From assembly GCA_032622095.1 (NCBI GenBank), contig CP136067.1:82424705-82488704 (forward strand): 64,000 bases of DNA, written 5' to 3'. A program made the translations under genes and the position numbers. The stretch's first letter is position 1. The number at the start of each line of letters is the position of its first letter. Source of the DNA: Siphonodentalium dalli (Eukaryota; Mollusca; Scaphopoda; Gadilida; Siphonodentaliidae). Of the stretch, positions 11,801 through 26,800 are shown one piece after another. Below the pieces are notes generated by a model. That model ran no database searches. It saw only the letters and a program-made list of their open reading frames with translations, and was not told where the DNA came from.

Positions 11801-14800
11801 CATTTTAATTCTGCTTTTACCAACTTAAAACTGTTTGCACACTTTACAATTCCAGAAGATGATCAAAATGCATTTGGGAAAATTAGAGCAATGTGGAATA
11901 AAGAAACAGATGATTTCAGTGTGTAATGACATCATATGGATGCCGCCGCTGGTATCAATTAAGAATGGAATAATAGCAATTTTATTTGCTCAAAATGAAA
12001 AGAGCAATGGATATGCTATTTATTTTACAGTCCTTTTGTGCTATTTCACTGAAAATCTTAAAAATATCTATTTCAGGGCAAGTACATGGATATTGAGTTT
12101 GACTACAAAGGAGATCCTATGGGTGGCGTTATAACAAATTGTAAGTCAGTCGATCATTTATGGGATAACAGTGTTGTGTTTCATGATTTTCTATGGCAGG
12201 CTGCTGATTTTACTGTTGCAAATTAAGATGTTTTGCAATGCTGTAGTGGAGCCGAAAAACGGGTATTTGCAACAGTATAAAACCAACGGTCTACCACTGA
12301 AAATCACAAAACGCAACACAGGTATCTCCATTCTAATTGTCACAATTATCAATAAATTGAAGTGCAAATGTCACTTTATCAGCAACATCTGCAAGTGAAT
12401 TCCACCTTCGCTCCAATTTCAATAAATTCACAAAAACATTGTTATGTCATTAATTATTTCTTATCAGCATTCCCTGGCTAACATGGGCTACAGAAATGCC
12501 CTAAATAATCGACTCCTTAACCATAGCAGAATTATGGGCAACTTTTTAGGATTTAGTCGGAAATATGGCTTGTTGCCATTTATCCGAAAGCTCTCACTGA
12601 GAGCTTTCCGATGAATGGCAACAAGCCATATTTCCGACTAAATCCTGAAAAGTTGCCCATAATTCTTCTGTGGTCAAGGAGTCGATTATTCAGGGCATTA
12701 CTGTACATGACCATAATAAATAGACATTGGAATAGCCATACATGTTAACATTCCCGATTTAGGTGGGGGTCGTTCCAATTTCAACCTTATCTCCTGCCTT
12801 CCCTTTTGGGGGAAAAAGTTTCTCCCAAATTCAGCAGACAATGAAGCTAACTTCATACAATAGAAGTCATACATATGTAATCTGCCATAATACTATCGTA
12901 ATGAAAACGAGCTTTCTAATTAGCCTTGGGCATTTAATAGCCACTGGGATAATTAACCCTTTCATGAGGGGAGCTGCGCTGGTGCAGCATTAAAGGACCT
13001 GTGCCAGAGCATTCTCTTATATATGTGTGTCTCCCACAGGGAGCCTCACATATATAAGAGAATGCACTGGCTTACAAGGTCAAGGTAAATATTGTTACGC
13101 CAAGGTATTCTCTTATATATGCGAGGCTCCCTATGGGAGACTCGCATATATAAGAGAATGCATTGGCACAGTGTTTTCGCAAAATTTCAAGAAGCTCCAT
13201 CCATGGAAGTGTTAATAGTCACTGTTCAAACATAATTTATAATATACCTCTTATTCTATTAAATTAGCATGGACCCAAAGAAACCATATAGTACTGTTTT
13301 ACTGACCACAGCATCATATTCACCCAGCAAGAAACATAATTATTTGATCCAGAGTTATAAAAACACATGACAACATCTCAAAAGCCATATAATATCAGAG
13401 CGAACCAACTGGAATATTATGTAACCAGTAGCATGTGCTTTTGTGAAGAATGTGGTGGTGTCAAAGACCATCTCCTCCTGGATGTATGTTTGGTTTTTAA
13501 TGCCAAGATGTTGCAATAATTCCCTTTCAAAGAAGTGTTCGTTATTTGTAGTTAAGGGGTTCCCACGCCTGAGTTACATCAGGAGGTTGAAAGTTTAGAC
13601 AGACCTACACAGAAAACTACTTAATTGATAAGCTAGTACACCAACTAAAGGAATCTATGCTATCTGAATATCACATCAAACATATCATATAACAATAAAA
13701 ATGTCAAAGAGATGACTTTAATTATATTTTTTGAGGTTAATTTGTGAAGAGCATTTTCAACCAGTATAAAAAATTATTGGAAATGAATAACTGCCATAAA
13801 AAGTACATGATCTGAACTAGTAAAATGCTTGAATGACAATTTAATAGATAGTCCAGTGAATTTACCCAGAATATTGCTTCAAGACTGTTAAAAGAATGTT
13901 AGTGTGTGCTAGAAAATTGTAAGCATCCATTTTGCCAGAACTAATATAAACCTTTATGCTGAGATGAGTTTTAGGTCATATACATACCCTAGCTGACCAG
14001 CTATCTCTACTGTGGCCTATTTTTAGTTGATTGCTCCCTGCTTCAGTGATTAGCATGCATACCAACATTTGAGCTGGTTCTTGAATGTAACAGTTCGTGC
14101 AAAATGGATTCTTACAATTTTCCGGCACATACTAACATTCACCATCACCATCTTGGAACTTAAATCTGTGTCTAGGTCTCCCATAGCACTGAGATGAGGC
14201 CATGCAGAATGAGGTCCCAGAGGATGAGTTTGGTGAAGCTAGCCTGTTGTGCAGTGTAACATTACTAAATTCACCCACTGGGGACCTCATTCTCCAAATG
14301 TCCAGCACCTGAAGCCAGATTGATTTATTGAATTTTCGTAATAAAATGTGTTGACTTTTTAAGTAATTATTATACATGTATCACTCAAATAATAATTGTT
14401 TCATCTTCTCGTTTCATATTGAACAATAAAACAGATCTTCTTGAAAAGGTAAGCTATGCAATAAGTTTATTGTTCTTGAAAGTGCAATGATTTTGTAACA
14501 TCATCAGCATTATCAGTTCTAGATTGAAACCATAAATTTTGTTCTTAGATCCAAATATAGCATCACTTTAAAAAATAAACACTAACTCGGTGGAATACTT
14601 CATATTAGGTTGCTGGTCAGTAGTGGCAATTTGGTAGAAACAGAGAAATTACTTGGCTACATTTTGTTTTTTTTATGATATTAGTTACAGTGTATGCAAC
14701 AGAAGTGGTCCAAATGAAGCTGGAAAGGTCAACTTTTGATATTCACCATTATTGTGACTGCGTCTTTGATTCCAATATAATTACAACTACTTTCGCTTTG

Positions 14801-17800
14801 ACTAAAATGCGTGCATTTGATTGGTCAAGGCCCTTAGATACGCTTGGTAGCGACAATATCTATCAGTGGAGGGAAGTGTCATTTCCCGCATCACTGGGGG
14901 TAGTGATACCTTAAAAAGTTTGCAAACCAAGTCGAATATCCATGGGGCGAATTTACCCGGAATTTTATTTTGTCCACCAATCAAATCGCAAGAAATCACT
15001 TCCGTTTCTAGTGGTAACACAAGACGCCAAATCTCAGCGAAAAATGATCGCCGATTAAACAGCAAAATAGTACATTAATTTATTTGGGGATAAAAGAATG
15101 TATTACATAACTATTCCACCATTAGTATTAGCATTTATCCAGCTTCGTGCCAATACTAATATGACATGGCAGTGGTCATGAGAGCATAGAATGCACATTT
15201 GTAGCGATTGTTTACTTTTCGAGTCGCCGGAGACCACATTTATTCGATGGCAAAGTTTGGGAACACCGCTTCGGAATTGCTATCGAATCGGATTGCCTTT
15301 ATGACAATACATGTTCTAGAATCGTTTTAAATAAGTGAAATTTACACCAGCAAGTACAGTTTAATAGTTTACGGGTGTGGTCTCTTGCTTTTGTGTAGTT
15401 GGAATGTCGGAAACAGCGATCGAATTGTGTGTGTTCATCTCGAACTTCCGGTCGGTCGCCCAATTTATTCTCGACCCAAATTCCCATTTCGGTTAAAAGA
15501 GCAGCTGAGTCCAGACACAAATATCACTTGGGTAGTTTTACCATTTTAGTGTTTTTAATATAGTTTCTTTAAAAAGAACTTGTTTAATCACCAACTAATA
15601 TGGGGATTGTCGTAATTATAAGCAATCAACGTCGTTTTCGATGCATCTGTCGGCGTATAGAAGTGTCGGATGCCGAACTACATACTTTGTATAATTTCGC
15701 TTCGCGAAATTATACAGTATGTAATTCGGCATCCGACACTTCTATACGCCGACAGATGCATCGAAAACGACGTTGATTGCATATTTCTTTCAAGTTTTTG
15801 TTTTTGACCAATATCGGATCACAAGTTTATATTTGTTATATTTTTAAATTCTAGAACAAATTATTCATGCTAGTTTTGCATTTTTTTTTATTTTGATAAT
15901 TTTAAAGAATATTTCTAAGAGAAAAGTAATGTTAACAAATGGATGACTAGTTTGAAAACAGTGTTTTTTAAACTCTTCATAAAAGTCAGAATAACGTGGC
16001 CTCTGCAGAAAACCAAATAATAGACCCTCTTGTGAAAACTACAAACAATATTTTGGAAAGCACAAACCTACTAGATTGAAAACACAATATATCATGGAGG
16101 GAATCATGTGGTTTCGAGTTGATGAGTATCACACATTCAAAATGGTCAAGGAAAAAAAAAGATAATAAACTAGGATAATGATATAATACATTGTATTTTG
16201 GCAGCTACGAGCATATGCTATACTATTTTTTTTTAAAGCTGATACCTTATTTGTGTCCAAACTCACCGTTGTTTGCTCTAACATTCTGACCAAAGTTGTC
16301 AGTCGAAGGATTCTCCTAAATGTATGGACTGGTGTATTCCACAAACTTCTGGCTGGTAACTTTGGTCGGAATGTTACAGAAAATTACTGATTTTTTCCGA
16401 ACAAATAAGCTATCAACTTGTTTTTAAAATAAACTAGCATATGTTTGTAACAGTCAAAATACTATGCTTTGTGTCAGTTCCTCATATATTATGTTTTTGT
16501 GCATTTTCACTTGCCTCAGCCATTTTTAACCCTTTACCCAACAGAAGGGCCCTGTGCCAATGCATTCTCTTATATATGCGAGTCGACCATAGGTCGCCTC
16601 GCATATATAAGAGATTGCATTGGCTTAACACATTAAAAATTATAAAATTGTTAAAGAATGTAAGAAAAAATGGTAAAAAGTGTTAAAAAAAGATTTGTTT
16701 TAGGCCAATGCATTCTCTTATATATGCGAGGCGACCTATGGTCGACTCGCATATATAAGAGAATGCATTGGCACAGGGCATAACTGTAACCATCACAATG
16801 TGGTCAATGAGCCGGTTCCAATGATATCCATATTTGTATGGTTCTATTGAGACAGACCGAAGATATTTTAGGCTGTTGAAGCTTTATTTGGCCGGTTTTG
16901 GCCGGTTTGTTGGGTAAAGGGTTAATGCATGGTTCTCACCAACCCCAAAACCTTGTGATTCCCCACATAGTAGTAGCGGCATACAAAAGAAAGTAATTGG
17001 GAAGGCTGGGACTAGCTTGAAATATAATATTATTGGACATGAGCTTAAAGATCACAAAAGACTTCCAATATTGTCATAAATAGCAAATCTATAGAATCAA
17101 TTTCCTTTATAAAGTGTGTCAGTCTGTAATACACTTAGCTTCATGAAATTCATTCGTCTGATGCCCTATATAATTGATCATTTAGCTCTCTGAAATCATA
17201 CTTGTCCCAAATTCTAGCAGATCAATAAAGTGATGAATGGATGTGTGTGTTACCCATCTAAGTCAACAATTCCCCGACAGTTCATTCATACATTCTTATG
17301 GATAGCTGTTTGCCCAAATTTATCTGAGTGCTGATTGGACTTGATATTCCAGCTTATACATGTACCACAGCAGGTCTATAAGATAATAGAAGAGTTTGTT
17401 TGACAGTATATGGCCATACTGTTTGTGTACTTTGTTGTACTTACTCCAGAATGATTGATGAGCATGAATACTTCTTTGATAAAGGGACATCATGCCTTTA
17501 AAGTGGATTCATCCGAATTAACGTAAATTTTTATAAAAGTCTGTAAAACAACTATCATTACAAGCACATGTTAAAATAAATTAATATTTTTCTTATTTTC
17601 ATTAATAGCTCTCGAATAACGAGATTTCTCATATTGAAACTATTGTTATTTATATATTACTGTTACAGCTGCATTGTCGATCAAAGTCCAATTAGTTCAA
17701 TAACATACCAAAGTTTAATCAAAACTTGACATTAAACATTGAAAAAAGTCAAATCATTGAAAATTATTCTGAAAATAATATTCAGACTAAAATATTTGAA

Positions 17801-20800
17801 CTTACTACACAATTAGGGATGCTTGGTGATAAAATAAGTGTAACAGATTTGTTTACATAACACTGGTTTCAACAATTTGATCATAAATTTGTGCTATTTT
17901 CTTTTAATTTCTGGGTCATAAATTCATTCTTTTTATGTTTACCCATACCATAGTATGGTTGTCCGGATTGACCACTCGTCATCCATCCATCTGTCCGTCC
18001 GTCCGTCCATCCATCATTCTGTCTGTCCGTAGACACTTTACGCATGGTGCGATAACTCAAATATTTTCTATCTGATCGGAACCATATTTTGTATATGAAT
18101 TTCTCAGCACGAAAGACAGATCAAGTTCGAATATGGGTTAACACCATTATAACTGCCAAGGGTACCCCGAGTCACCACACCAAATTTGGTTTAAATCGGT
18201 CAAAAATCTTGTGTTACGTACTGGTAAATTTGTTTGGAGTAACATTAAATCCAATTCACCAATTCCATCCCATGCCTTTGGACTACTTGGCTATTGATTA
18301 GGCTATATTATTTTCTGATGTCTCTTATGCCAATGTGCAGATAAATCTGATAAAGAAAGCTATGGTATCTAATTTAAAATAAAGATTCAACAATACACAT
18401 CACATGATATTAACAGTAGACTGGGACATCTGTGCTGCCTTGCACAGCTGAAGATATCACTCTACAGATTGTCTAAGGTCATTATAAATTTTATTGGTAT
18501 AATTGAGATATCAGCTTTCAACATAAACAATTCCTTTGATTTGTTGACAGCTCTGCTATATAATTGATATTAATGGGTCAGCAGTGAGGTGGCTTATCTT
18601 GATCTATATTGTTGGTAGAATTTGATACATTATCATGGTAAACTTAAATTGGACTCTCTTAACCCAAGTATTCCATGTCCAGGTCACCTTTCACATTTAA
18701 CCCAAGGCTGTGGTGGTGCAGCATTACAGATCCTGTACCAGTGCATTCTCTTATATAAATGCGAGTGACCCATAAATTCCAATAATCTGTGTTATGTACA
18801 TTTGTCTATAATAGTACATAACAGTATACTCTATAATTCAACAGCAAAACTCTCATTTATGATTCCAATCATAGCAATTTACTATCGCTAAGGGATGGGG
18901 TAACATTTGCTGATCGTGATCGGCCTCTCGTTTCTTTTAATTTTCGTGAGATCTCTCATTAAATTGCGACCAAACATAAAATTAGAACAGTATAATATCT
19001 GCTGTGAAAGAAAACACTTTTAGGCGATGACTATATGACATTATATATGCGCAGTAACATGATATTGCCATAAAACTACCATAAGCGACACAAATGTTGT
19101 TCCATCTGTCAAGTTGCCAACCATAAAACGACGTAAATGTCCTTCTCATACTTTCCCGATTTAGGCAGGAGTCTTCGTTATTTCCGACCCATCTCCCGCC
19201 CTCCCGATTGGAAACAGTTTCTCATGAATTCTGTAACAATGAAAGACCAAGCTTCCTCAGTGCATTCATCTAACTTCATACAATAGAAGTAACACAAATT
19301 TGACTGTCATTATACGGTCTCAATGGAAACAAGCTGTGTAATTAGCCTTGGGTCATAACCTCTTCGCTGCTATGACGTCCGTAACTATTACGGACGTAAA
19401 AGTGCATGTCGTGTGCTATATGGTTCGTATGTACTACGGACCTACTTCAGCACACTAGCAGTAGGCCATTAATCATAACTGGAACTCAGAGATTGGTGAA
19501 TCGGAATATCTGTATCTCAAAGTTTCAAACAGTGTATGATGTTCATGATAGTGAACGCTAATAGCCTTTCAACTGAGTCAGTTTTGTGTTCTTGTGATAT
19601 TCCCGTTATATTTTTCCACTGGAAAATCGCAATAACGTCAACATCCCAGCATACGATGTCATAAAGTAATTTAGCAGCCAAGAGGTTAATGGCCAACCAA
19701 CTATCCAAACATAGCTTATCTTGTAACGCCTCTTATTCAATTAAAGAATCTATGTAGTTTTACTGACCATAGCATAATATTCACCCAGCAAGAAATGGAT
19801 ATATATATTTCACCCATAGAGGGTATAGCTGTAAAAAGACATGACAACATCTCAAATGTCCGTATAACAACAGAGCGATCAATTCGCTGGAATATGACAT
19901 CATCAGTAGCACGGCAAAGAATGTACCTTAGTGGTGTCAAAGACCATATCTTCCTGGATATAGTCCTTAAAGTGATGTGAAACACTCCGGTAGGGTGATA
20001 ACATATAAATGGAGAATAATCTTGTTCAAAGTAGTAATTTTTACAAATATTATATCCGAATTGACAATACATACCGCCATTCTGATATATTAATTAAATG
20101 CAGTGACTCTCGGTGACGAAATTGTTTTCGTTAGTTTATCGCCGATAGATGCGTCCCGAATCGAGTAGTAAATATTTACAATTGAGCGTAGTTCAGACGA
20201 TGTTTTCTATGGAGTTGTATGGTCGATTTGCTTCAGATTTTCGGCAATGTTAGTAGAATGCTACAATGCTCCAGTTGGCATAGCGCCTGGATACTAACTG
20301 ATCAGTTTCACTCACCCGAACAAGTACATCATATGTCTTTAATTAAACTTAGTGTTTTTAATGCTAAGACAATAATTCCCTTTCAAAGAACTTGCGTTTG
20401 TGATTTGAAGTTAATGAATCTCAAGTTGAGTCTTTCTTCACTTCATTACACGACTATTCAAAGTAAGCATGGACAAAATAAACAATCAGTTTGCGAGCGG
20501 TAAACCAAACAAACAAATGAACTTATTTTGCGTGAAATTTAAGCTTTATTGCTAAACTGTTAAATTTTAAAGTTTTGTTATGCTATATGTAGTTCAGTCA
20601 TGAACGTTGTGCATACCCTGGAAGCAGCAATCTGCGAAAGTTGTCATGTTGACCTATGCTACATGGTATTATTGAGTTTAAAGTGGGTAAAATTAGAAAG
20701 TTTATACTAGTACATGTAACTATGAAAAATCTCCCGAATTTGAACTAGATTTCCCGTATTCTGAAGTTCAATCTCCCAAAATCGGTTTGCCAGAAGTTAA

Positions 20801-23800
20801 CATCTATGGTCGTTCTATCTGCCAAAAGATTAACATATAAAGTTTATTCTTTCTTTACTTATAGAGCCGAGTAGCAGGTCAGAGTAATGGAGAAAGGAAT
20901 TTCCATATTTTTTACCAACTGCTGCATGGTGCTGATTCAGAACTGCTGAGTAAGTCGATTGTTGATGAAATATACAGAGAACTGCAATCATATCTTACTG
21001 ACGATCAATCTTTGACCCAATTGCAATGGCATATGTAGAATGCTAGGTATTAAAGTTTAACCGTTTATTGACGGGAGCTGTGCTGGTGCAGAATTAAAGA
21101 TCCTGTGCCAGTGCATTCTCTTATATATGTGAGTCTCCCATTGGGAGCATCACATATATAAGAGAATGCACTGGCTTACAAGGTTAAGGTAAATATTGTT
21201 AAGCCAATGTATTCTCTTATATATGTGAGGCTCCATATGGGCGACTCACATATATAGGAGAATGCATTGGCAGAGGATTTTTGCAAACTTTCAGAAAGCT
21301 TCAGTCATGGTAGGGTTAAAGTGGAACAAATTGTCTGAAGATCTGAAGTGTGTTCTCGTTCTAGAATTCAGAAGACTCAAAAGAAATATTGTAGAGTGGC
21401 CTTTTTTTTGTAGTTAACACTAAATCTGCTCCAATTGCCACAGTGCTTTATTCCTCAACAAAACACAGCAGACCTACGCTCATTTCTTATAATCATTTAG
21501 ATTTTTGCTGATTTATTCCCATAGAATCAACTGATATAATTTGTATTGCTTTTTTATGTTTACCCATACCATGTATGGTAAACATAGTGTCGTTGTCCGG
21601 ATTGACCACTCGTCGTTCGTCCGTCCGTCCCTCCGTCCGTACGTAGACACTTCACGTGTAATGCGATAACTCAAACATTTTCTATCCAATCAGAAGCAAA
21701 TTTTGTATATGTGTATCTACTTAGAATTCACACATTCTGCCATAACTCAAACATTTTTTATCTTATTGGAACAAAATTTGGTATGTGATACAGATCTAGT
21801 TCGAATATGGGTTTGATCTGATTTATTTTAAAGGAGTTATGACCCTTTTTGGAGAAAAAAAATTGAAAAAAAAATCGATTTTAAATTTTTTTTATTTTTA
21901 ACTTTTATAATAATAATAAAAAAAATGTCATTGACATTGTCATTTGTTTTCATTTAGATATTGATGATTATGATACAAGTTGATAAAAAGATTTCCAATG
22001 TGTCCCTTTAATTTTTTTAAATAATTAAAAACAATTATAACCATTATAACTCTGCCAAGGGTACCCCGAATCACCACACCAAATTTGATTAAATCGGTCC
22101 AAAATCTTGTGTTATGTACTGGTAAATCTGTTTGGAGCAACATTAAATCCAATTCACCAATTGCATTTGGACTACTTAGCTATTGATAAAGCTATATTAT
22201 TTTCTGATGTCTCTTATGCCAATGTGCAAATAATCTGATAAAGAAGCCTGTGGTATCTAATTTAAAATAAAGATTCAACAATAAACATCACATGATATTA
22301 ACAGTAGACTTGGACATCTGTGCTGCAGAGTTATATCTTCAGATGGTCTGATATCATTATAATTGTTATTGGTTTAATAGAGGTCAGTGTTCAACATAAA
22401 CAATTCCTGTGATTTTTTGACAGCTGTGCTATATAATTGATATTAATGGGTCAGTGGTGAGGATGCTTATCTGTATACTAGGACACATTATTATTGTTAA
22501 CTTAAATTGGACTCTCTTAACCCAAGTATTCCATGTCCAGGGCACACCTACACATTTAACCGACGGACTTGCTGGCTGTGGCGGTTTAGCATTACAGATT
22601 CTGTACCAGTGCATTCTCTTATATAAATGCCAGTGACCCATAAATTCCAATAATTTGTGTTATGTACATTTGTCTATAATAGTACATAACAGTATACTCT
22701 ATAATTCAACACCAAAACTCTCATTTATCCGATCATATTAAATTTTTATCGCCAAGGGATGGGTTAACATCTGCCGATCGTGATCGGCCTCTCGTTGAAA
22801 TTTGTCATAAGTTAGCCCAATATTAACTTGATTTCTCTTATCGATCAATTTCACCACATTCCATTAAGTGTTTTTGGTGTGTTTTATAGAGGTATGAAAC
22901 ACATGAACCAATTGGCAACTGATCAGTCAGCGAACAGGATGTAGTGTAAAATGAATGGAGGATAACATTTTCTTTACTAAATGGATTCTCCCACTCAAAT
23001 ATAAATGTATACATTGGAATGGTCTGTTATTCATTTGGCAGAATAACCAGGACATATAGTAATGACCCTTGCGCATGTGTGCATCATTCCGGGACTTTGT
23101 CTGAGCTTGTATTCTGTCATTTTCTGGTCAATTTAAAAAAAAACTTGGCACATATATCAACCAGCATGGGAACCTGCGCACCTGCAATTTTGAGTTCAGT
23201 CAGAGTCATTTTGGTGGAGTTATTATCATTTTCGACATAGAATCGTACTTCCTGGGATGCATCTTTTGTTCAAGTCGCATTCCGTCATTTTCCAGTCAAT
23301 TTTTGTAAGACTTGGCACAGATGTCAACCAGCATGGGAACCTGCGCATCTGCGATTTTAAGTTCAGTCGGAGTCATTTTGGTGGAGTTATTGCCATTTTT
23401 CGACATAGAAATGTTTTGTTTTTTGATTAGAGCTATTAACCCTTTCTCCACACATTGAAGATGTGCAACATATATTGCTGTATTCTATTCCTATATCTTC
23501 AAACGTGCCATCTTTGTCATGTGACATTTTGGTCAGCGACCTTTTATTATTATTCACAGAATCCTTGAAACTCCTGAATGAAACAAGCAGTTATAACTAT
23601 CTCCGTGGCAGTTTCTGTGATACTGATACTGTTGTCGTCGACAAAGACAACTTCCAGAATGTGCGTCGAGGGATGGAAGTGATTGGGTTCAGTGCAGATG
23701 AAATGGACTTGGTTTTCAAACTGTTGGGCAGCATTCTCAATCTGGGAAATGTGGAATTTGAATACAAGGACAACAGTGATGGAACGGATGGATGTAGTCT

Positions 23801-26800
23801 GTGTTCCCAACAAGGTAATATTATTCATACGCTACTGAAAATTTATATATTTATGTCTTAATATAAATTACTTTCTTATAGTTCACCTCTTGTAAGAACA
23901 CACATAATTTATTGAACAGAAAGATGGCGAAGACACAAACATAAGGAAAGCAAGATAACTACCCTCACCACCTCTTGCTGATTAGCTTCTTTAAGATATC
24001 ACTTAACGTTGAACAATTCTATAGAGAGACCAATATGATAATTTGATATTATGTGCTGACCAGACCAACTGGCGATGGTCCGCACAGATATCCCAGCCAT
24101 GTGTTATCAGATCTGAATGATATTTGATGAGAAAAAGAGGGGCAAATGACTTTCGAGTTTTCCATTCTAGAGTTATCCTTCTTTGTTTATCTGCAAATCT
24201 TGTTCTTTTTGCACATATATCTCAGCCATGTGTTATCAGATCTAAATGAAATTTGGTGCTTTGTCATCATGACTGCCTTCAAAAGAGAGGCAAATGATCT
24301 TTGCGTTTTCCATTCTAGAGTTCTCCTTCTTTCATTATCTTAAAATGTTAGCTTTTTGTCAATGCAAATATCTCAGCCATGGGTTATCGGATCTGAATGA
24401 TATTTGGTTTGTAGGTTCCAACAGAGGGACAAATGATGTTGTTCACATTTTCCATTCTAGAGTTATCCTCCTTTGTTTATCTGGAAATGTTGATTTTTCA
24501 TCCATGCAGATATATCAGCCATGGGTTATCGGGCATGAATGAATTTTAATTTGGAGGCTCATCATCATGACTGCTTTCAAAAGAGTGCCGAATGATTTTG
24601 TTGAAATTTTCCATTCTAGAGTTATGCTTCCTTGTTTAATTTAAATTTGGGTTCCATCCTGTCAATGCTTCAATTTTGCACTGTGTGGGTATGCCAGCAC
24701 CCGAGATGCAGTTTCTTGTTGCAGTTGACTTAAGGTAGTATTCTCTGATATTGACAGAGTGTTGAGCTTATAAACAACATTATCACTCTGTGAGTCGGTA
24801 GAACATAAATAAACTCCAAGCCATTGATTTGACCGTCAGTCCACCACAATAACTTATAATATTATCCATCCCATAACTAACACTATTTCTGGTTGGGCAA
24901 AAGCCGTCACATGATATCCAGGAAAAAGTCATATTGGACTCCCGAAAGTCATATTGGACTCCCAACAGTCATAATAATGAACTTACTATTATAAAAATTA
25001 TTGGGACTCCAGGTGACGTCATTTGGTAAAACATACAGATGGATAACGAAAATGTCATTATACAATGTTGTGTACAGTATGTGTTTTCTTGTACTCGTTG
25101 TCGTGAAAAGTCGTATTGGACATGACACTATGCGTCTCGTACAATATTACTTTTCATCACAACATGGACTCGTACATGAAAAACACATAATGTACACATT
25201 GTATAATAACTTTAAAATATTGAATCCTGGCGAATGGAAGATAAACGATAAGGTAACACTATCATTGAGTTAATCAGGACATTATGGGGAGGATGAATTG
25301 CCAGTGCATTGATATACAGTAATGCTCTAAGTAATCGACTCCTTAACCACAGCAGAATTATGGGTAGCTTTTCAGGATTTAGTCGGAAATATGACTTGTT
25401 GCCATTCATCGGAAAGCTCTCCCCATCAGTCTCTTTAATAAACTAGCGATAATCTTATCCAATTTACGTCTCTAGATTTCCTATCCTGATCCTATTACTA
25501 GAATGTCAAGGCTTTCCCAATATGATGTCATAAATTATTTCCAAATATGGAGCGCATGCTTGGTGTTGTGAATGTTGGTGTGAATCGTAGTATTCAATAA
25601 AAACTACAGGATGCGAACAAATAATCAGTAACATATATCAGTGGCTGATCAAAACTGGGAACAAATAATCAATATAACAATAACATGATTTTTGAGGGCA
25701 TTATGGTTTCTTAACAGCCCGATAGGAATGATTAACAGCCAGAGGGCCGCTAATAGGCACGAGGGCTGTTAATCATTCCGGGAGGGCCGTTAAGAAACCA
25801 TAATGCCCGAAAAATATCATGTTATTAATATTATTTCCACACACTATCATTATGTAAGTGTCGTACCCCGGCAAGTTCAAATATTTCACAACATCTCTGA
25901 ATTAACACAATTTAATCAAAATATGGGCGCGGATATAATATGCCTGTGAATTGCTGCCCGTAAACATGTCAAAGTGCTCGGTGTGAGAGAACCGCCGGAT
26001 TTCTTCGGTTTAACTTCTGCATAAAATTTTCTCAACAGGTCATTTAGACTATCTGTTGATATCGACGAGAAATCACAACTTTTGCTTCTTTTTTTCAAGC
26101 CAGTCTTCGAAGCGTCTCACTCCGTAAATTGTCGATCGAGATGTGCTATCCGGTCTAGCACTATTTTCAAGAAAATTTAGTTGATTTTCGTCTAATTCAC
26201 TGGATTAAGACATTTTTTTAATTTACACAAATACGCATGGATTGTCTGGTTTGTGTGCAAACAATTATCACGTGATCAAAACAAAAATCACGTGACCAAA
26301 ATACATCGAAATTAGGCAAAATATCACCGGCATCTGAGACCAAATAACTCGCGTAATAATGCTTAAAGGAATACGGTCCTGAAAAAACAATATTATTTTC
26401 TTTCAATATACCGATAATATATATATAAAATGTCCATTGGGCGCATATAATCTAATATTCGGCCGCCAATCATTATTTTTATAACGATTAAAAAAAATTC
26501 CGAAGTTAGCCGAAGATTTTGTTGTAGACGAAGTCACGTGATCATCAGCCCGATCACGTGATTGTCACATGTAAACAGAAGCATAGCACGTGATCGATCA
26601 CGTGGTAACTCATTGACAACGCATAGATACGCGACGGCGGTATTTTAAGTTTGCATGTAGTCGATCGCGGCCTTTGAAGATTGTCGCGTTCATCACACTG
26701 CGAATGCAAAACGTCGCCGAAAACATCGCCTTTCTCGTAATTAAATGTCTTTATCGTGTTATTATTACTATTATTATATGTATCGCGATGTGTTGTTACT

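Larger units (their letters stand above)
19150..20470 (+). repeat. Dispersed repeat R4, copy 2, with two nested insertions
   Basis: Matches 12740-13600 but contains two insertions absent there: a TTAA MITE (19355-19689) and an R3 copy (19966-20335). The uninterrupted counterpart around CATTTAATAGCCACTGG at about 12931 is the empty site for the first. Confidence 0.75.

Noticed and set aside
15299-15520. Minus-strand ORF in a CpG-containing stretch as a nested gene
   Set aside because: No recognisable motif or splice partner; kept only as a remark on the intron.
23463-23559. Open frame upstream of exon 7 as coding
   Set aside because: Ends at a clear TTCACAG acceptor; no myosin similarity before it.
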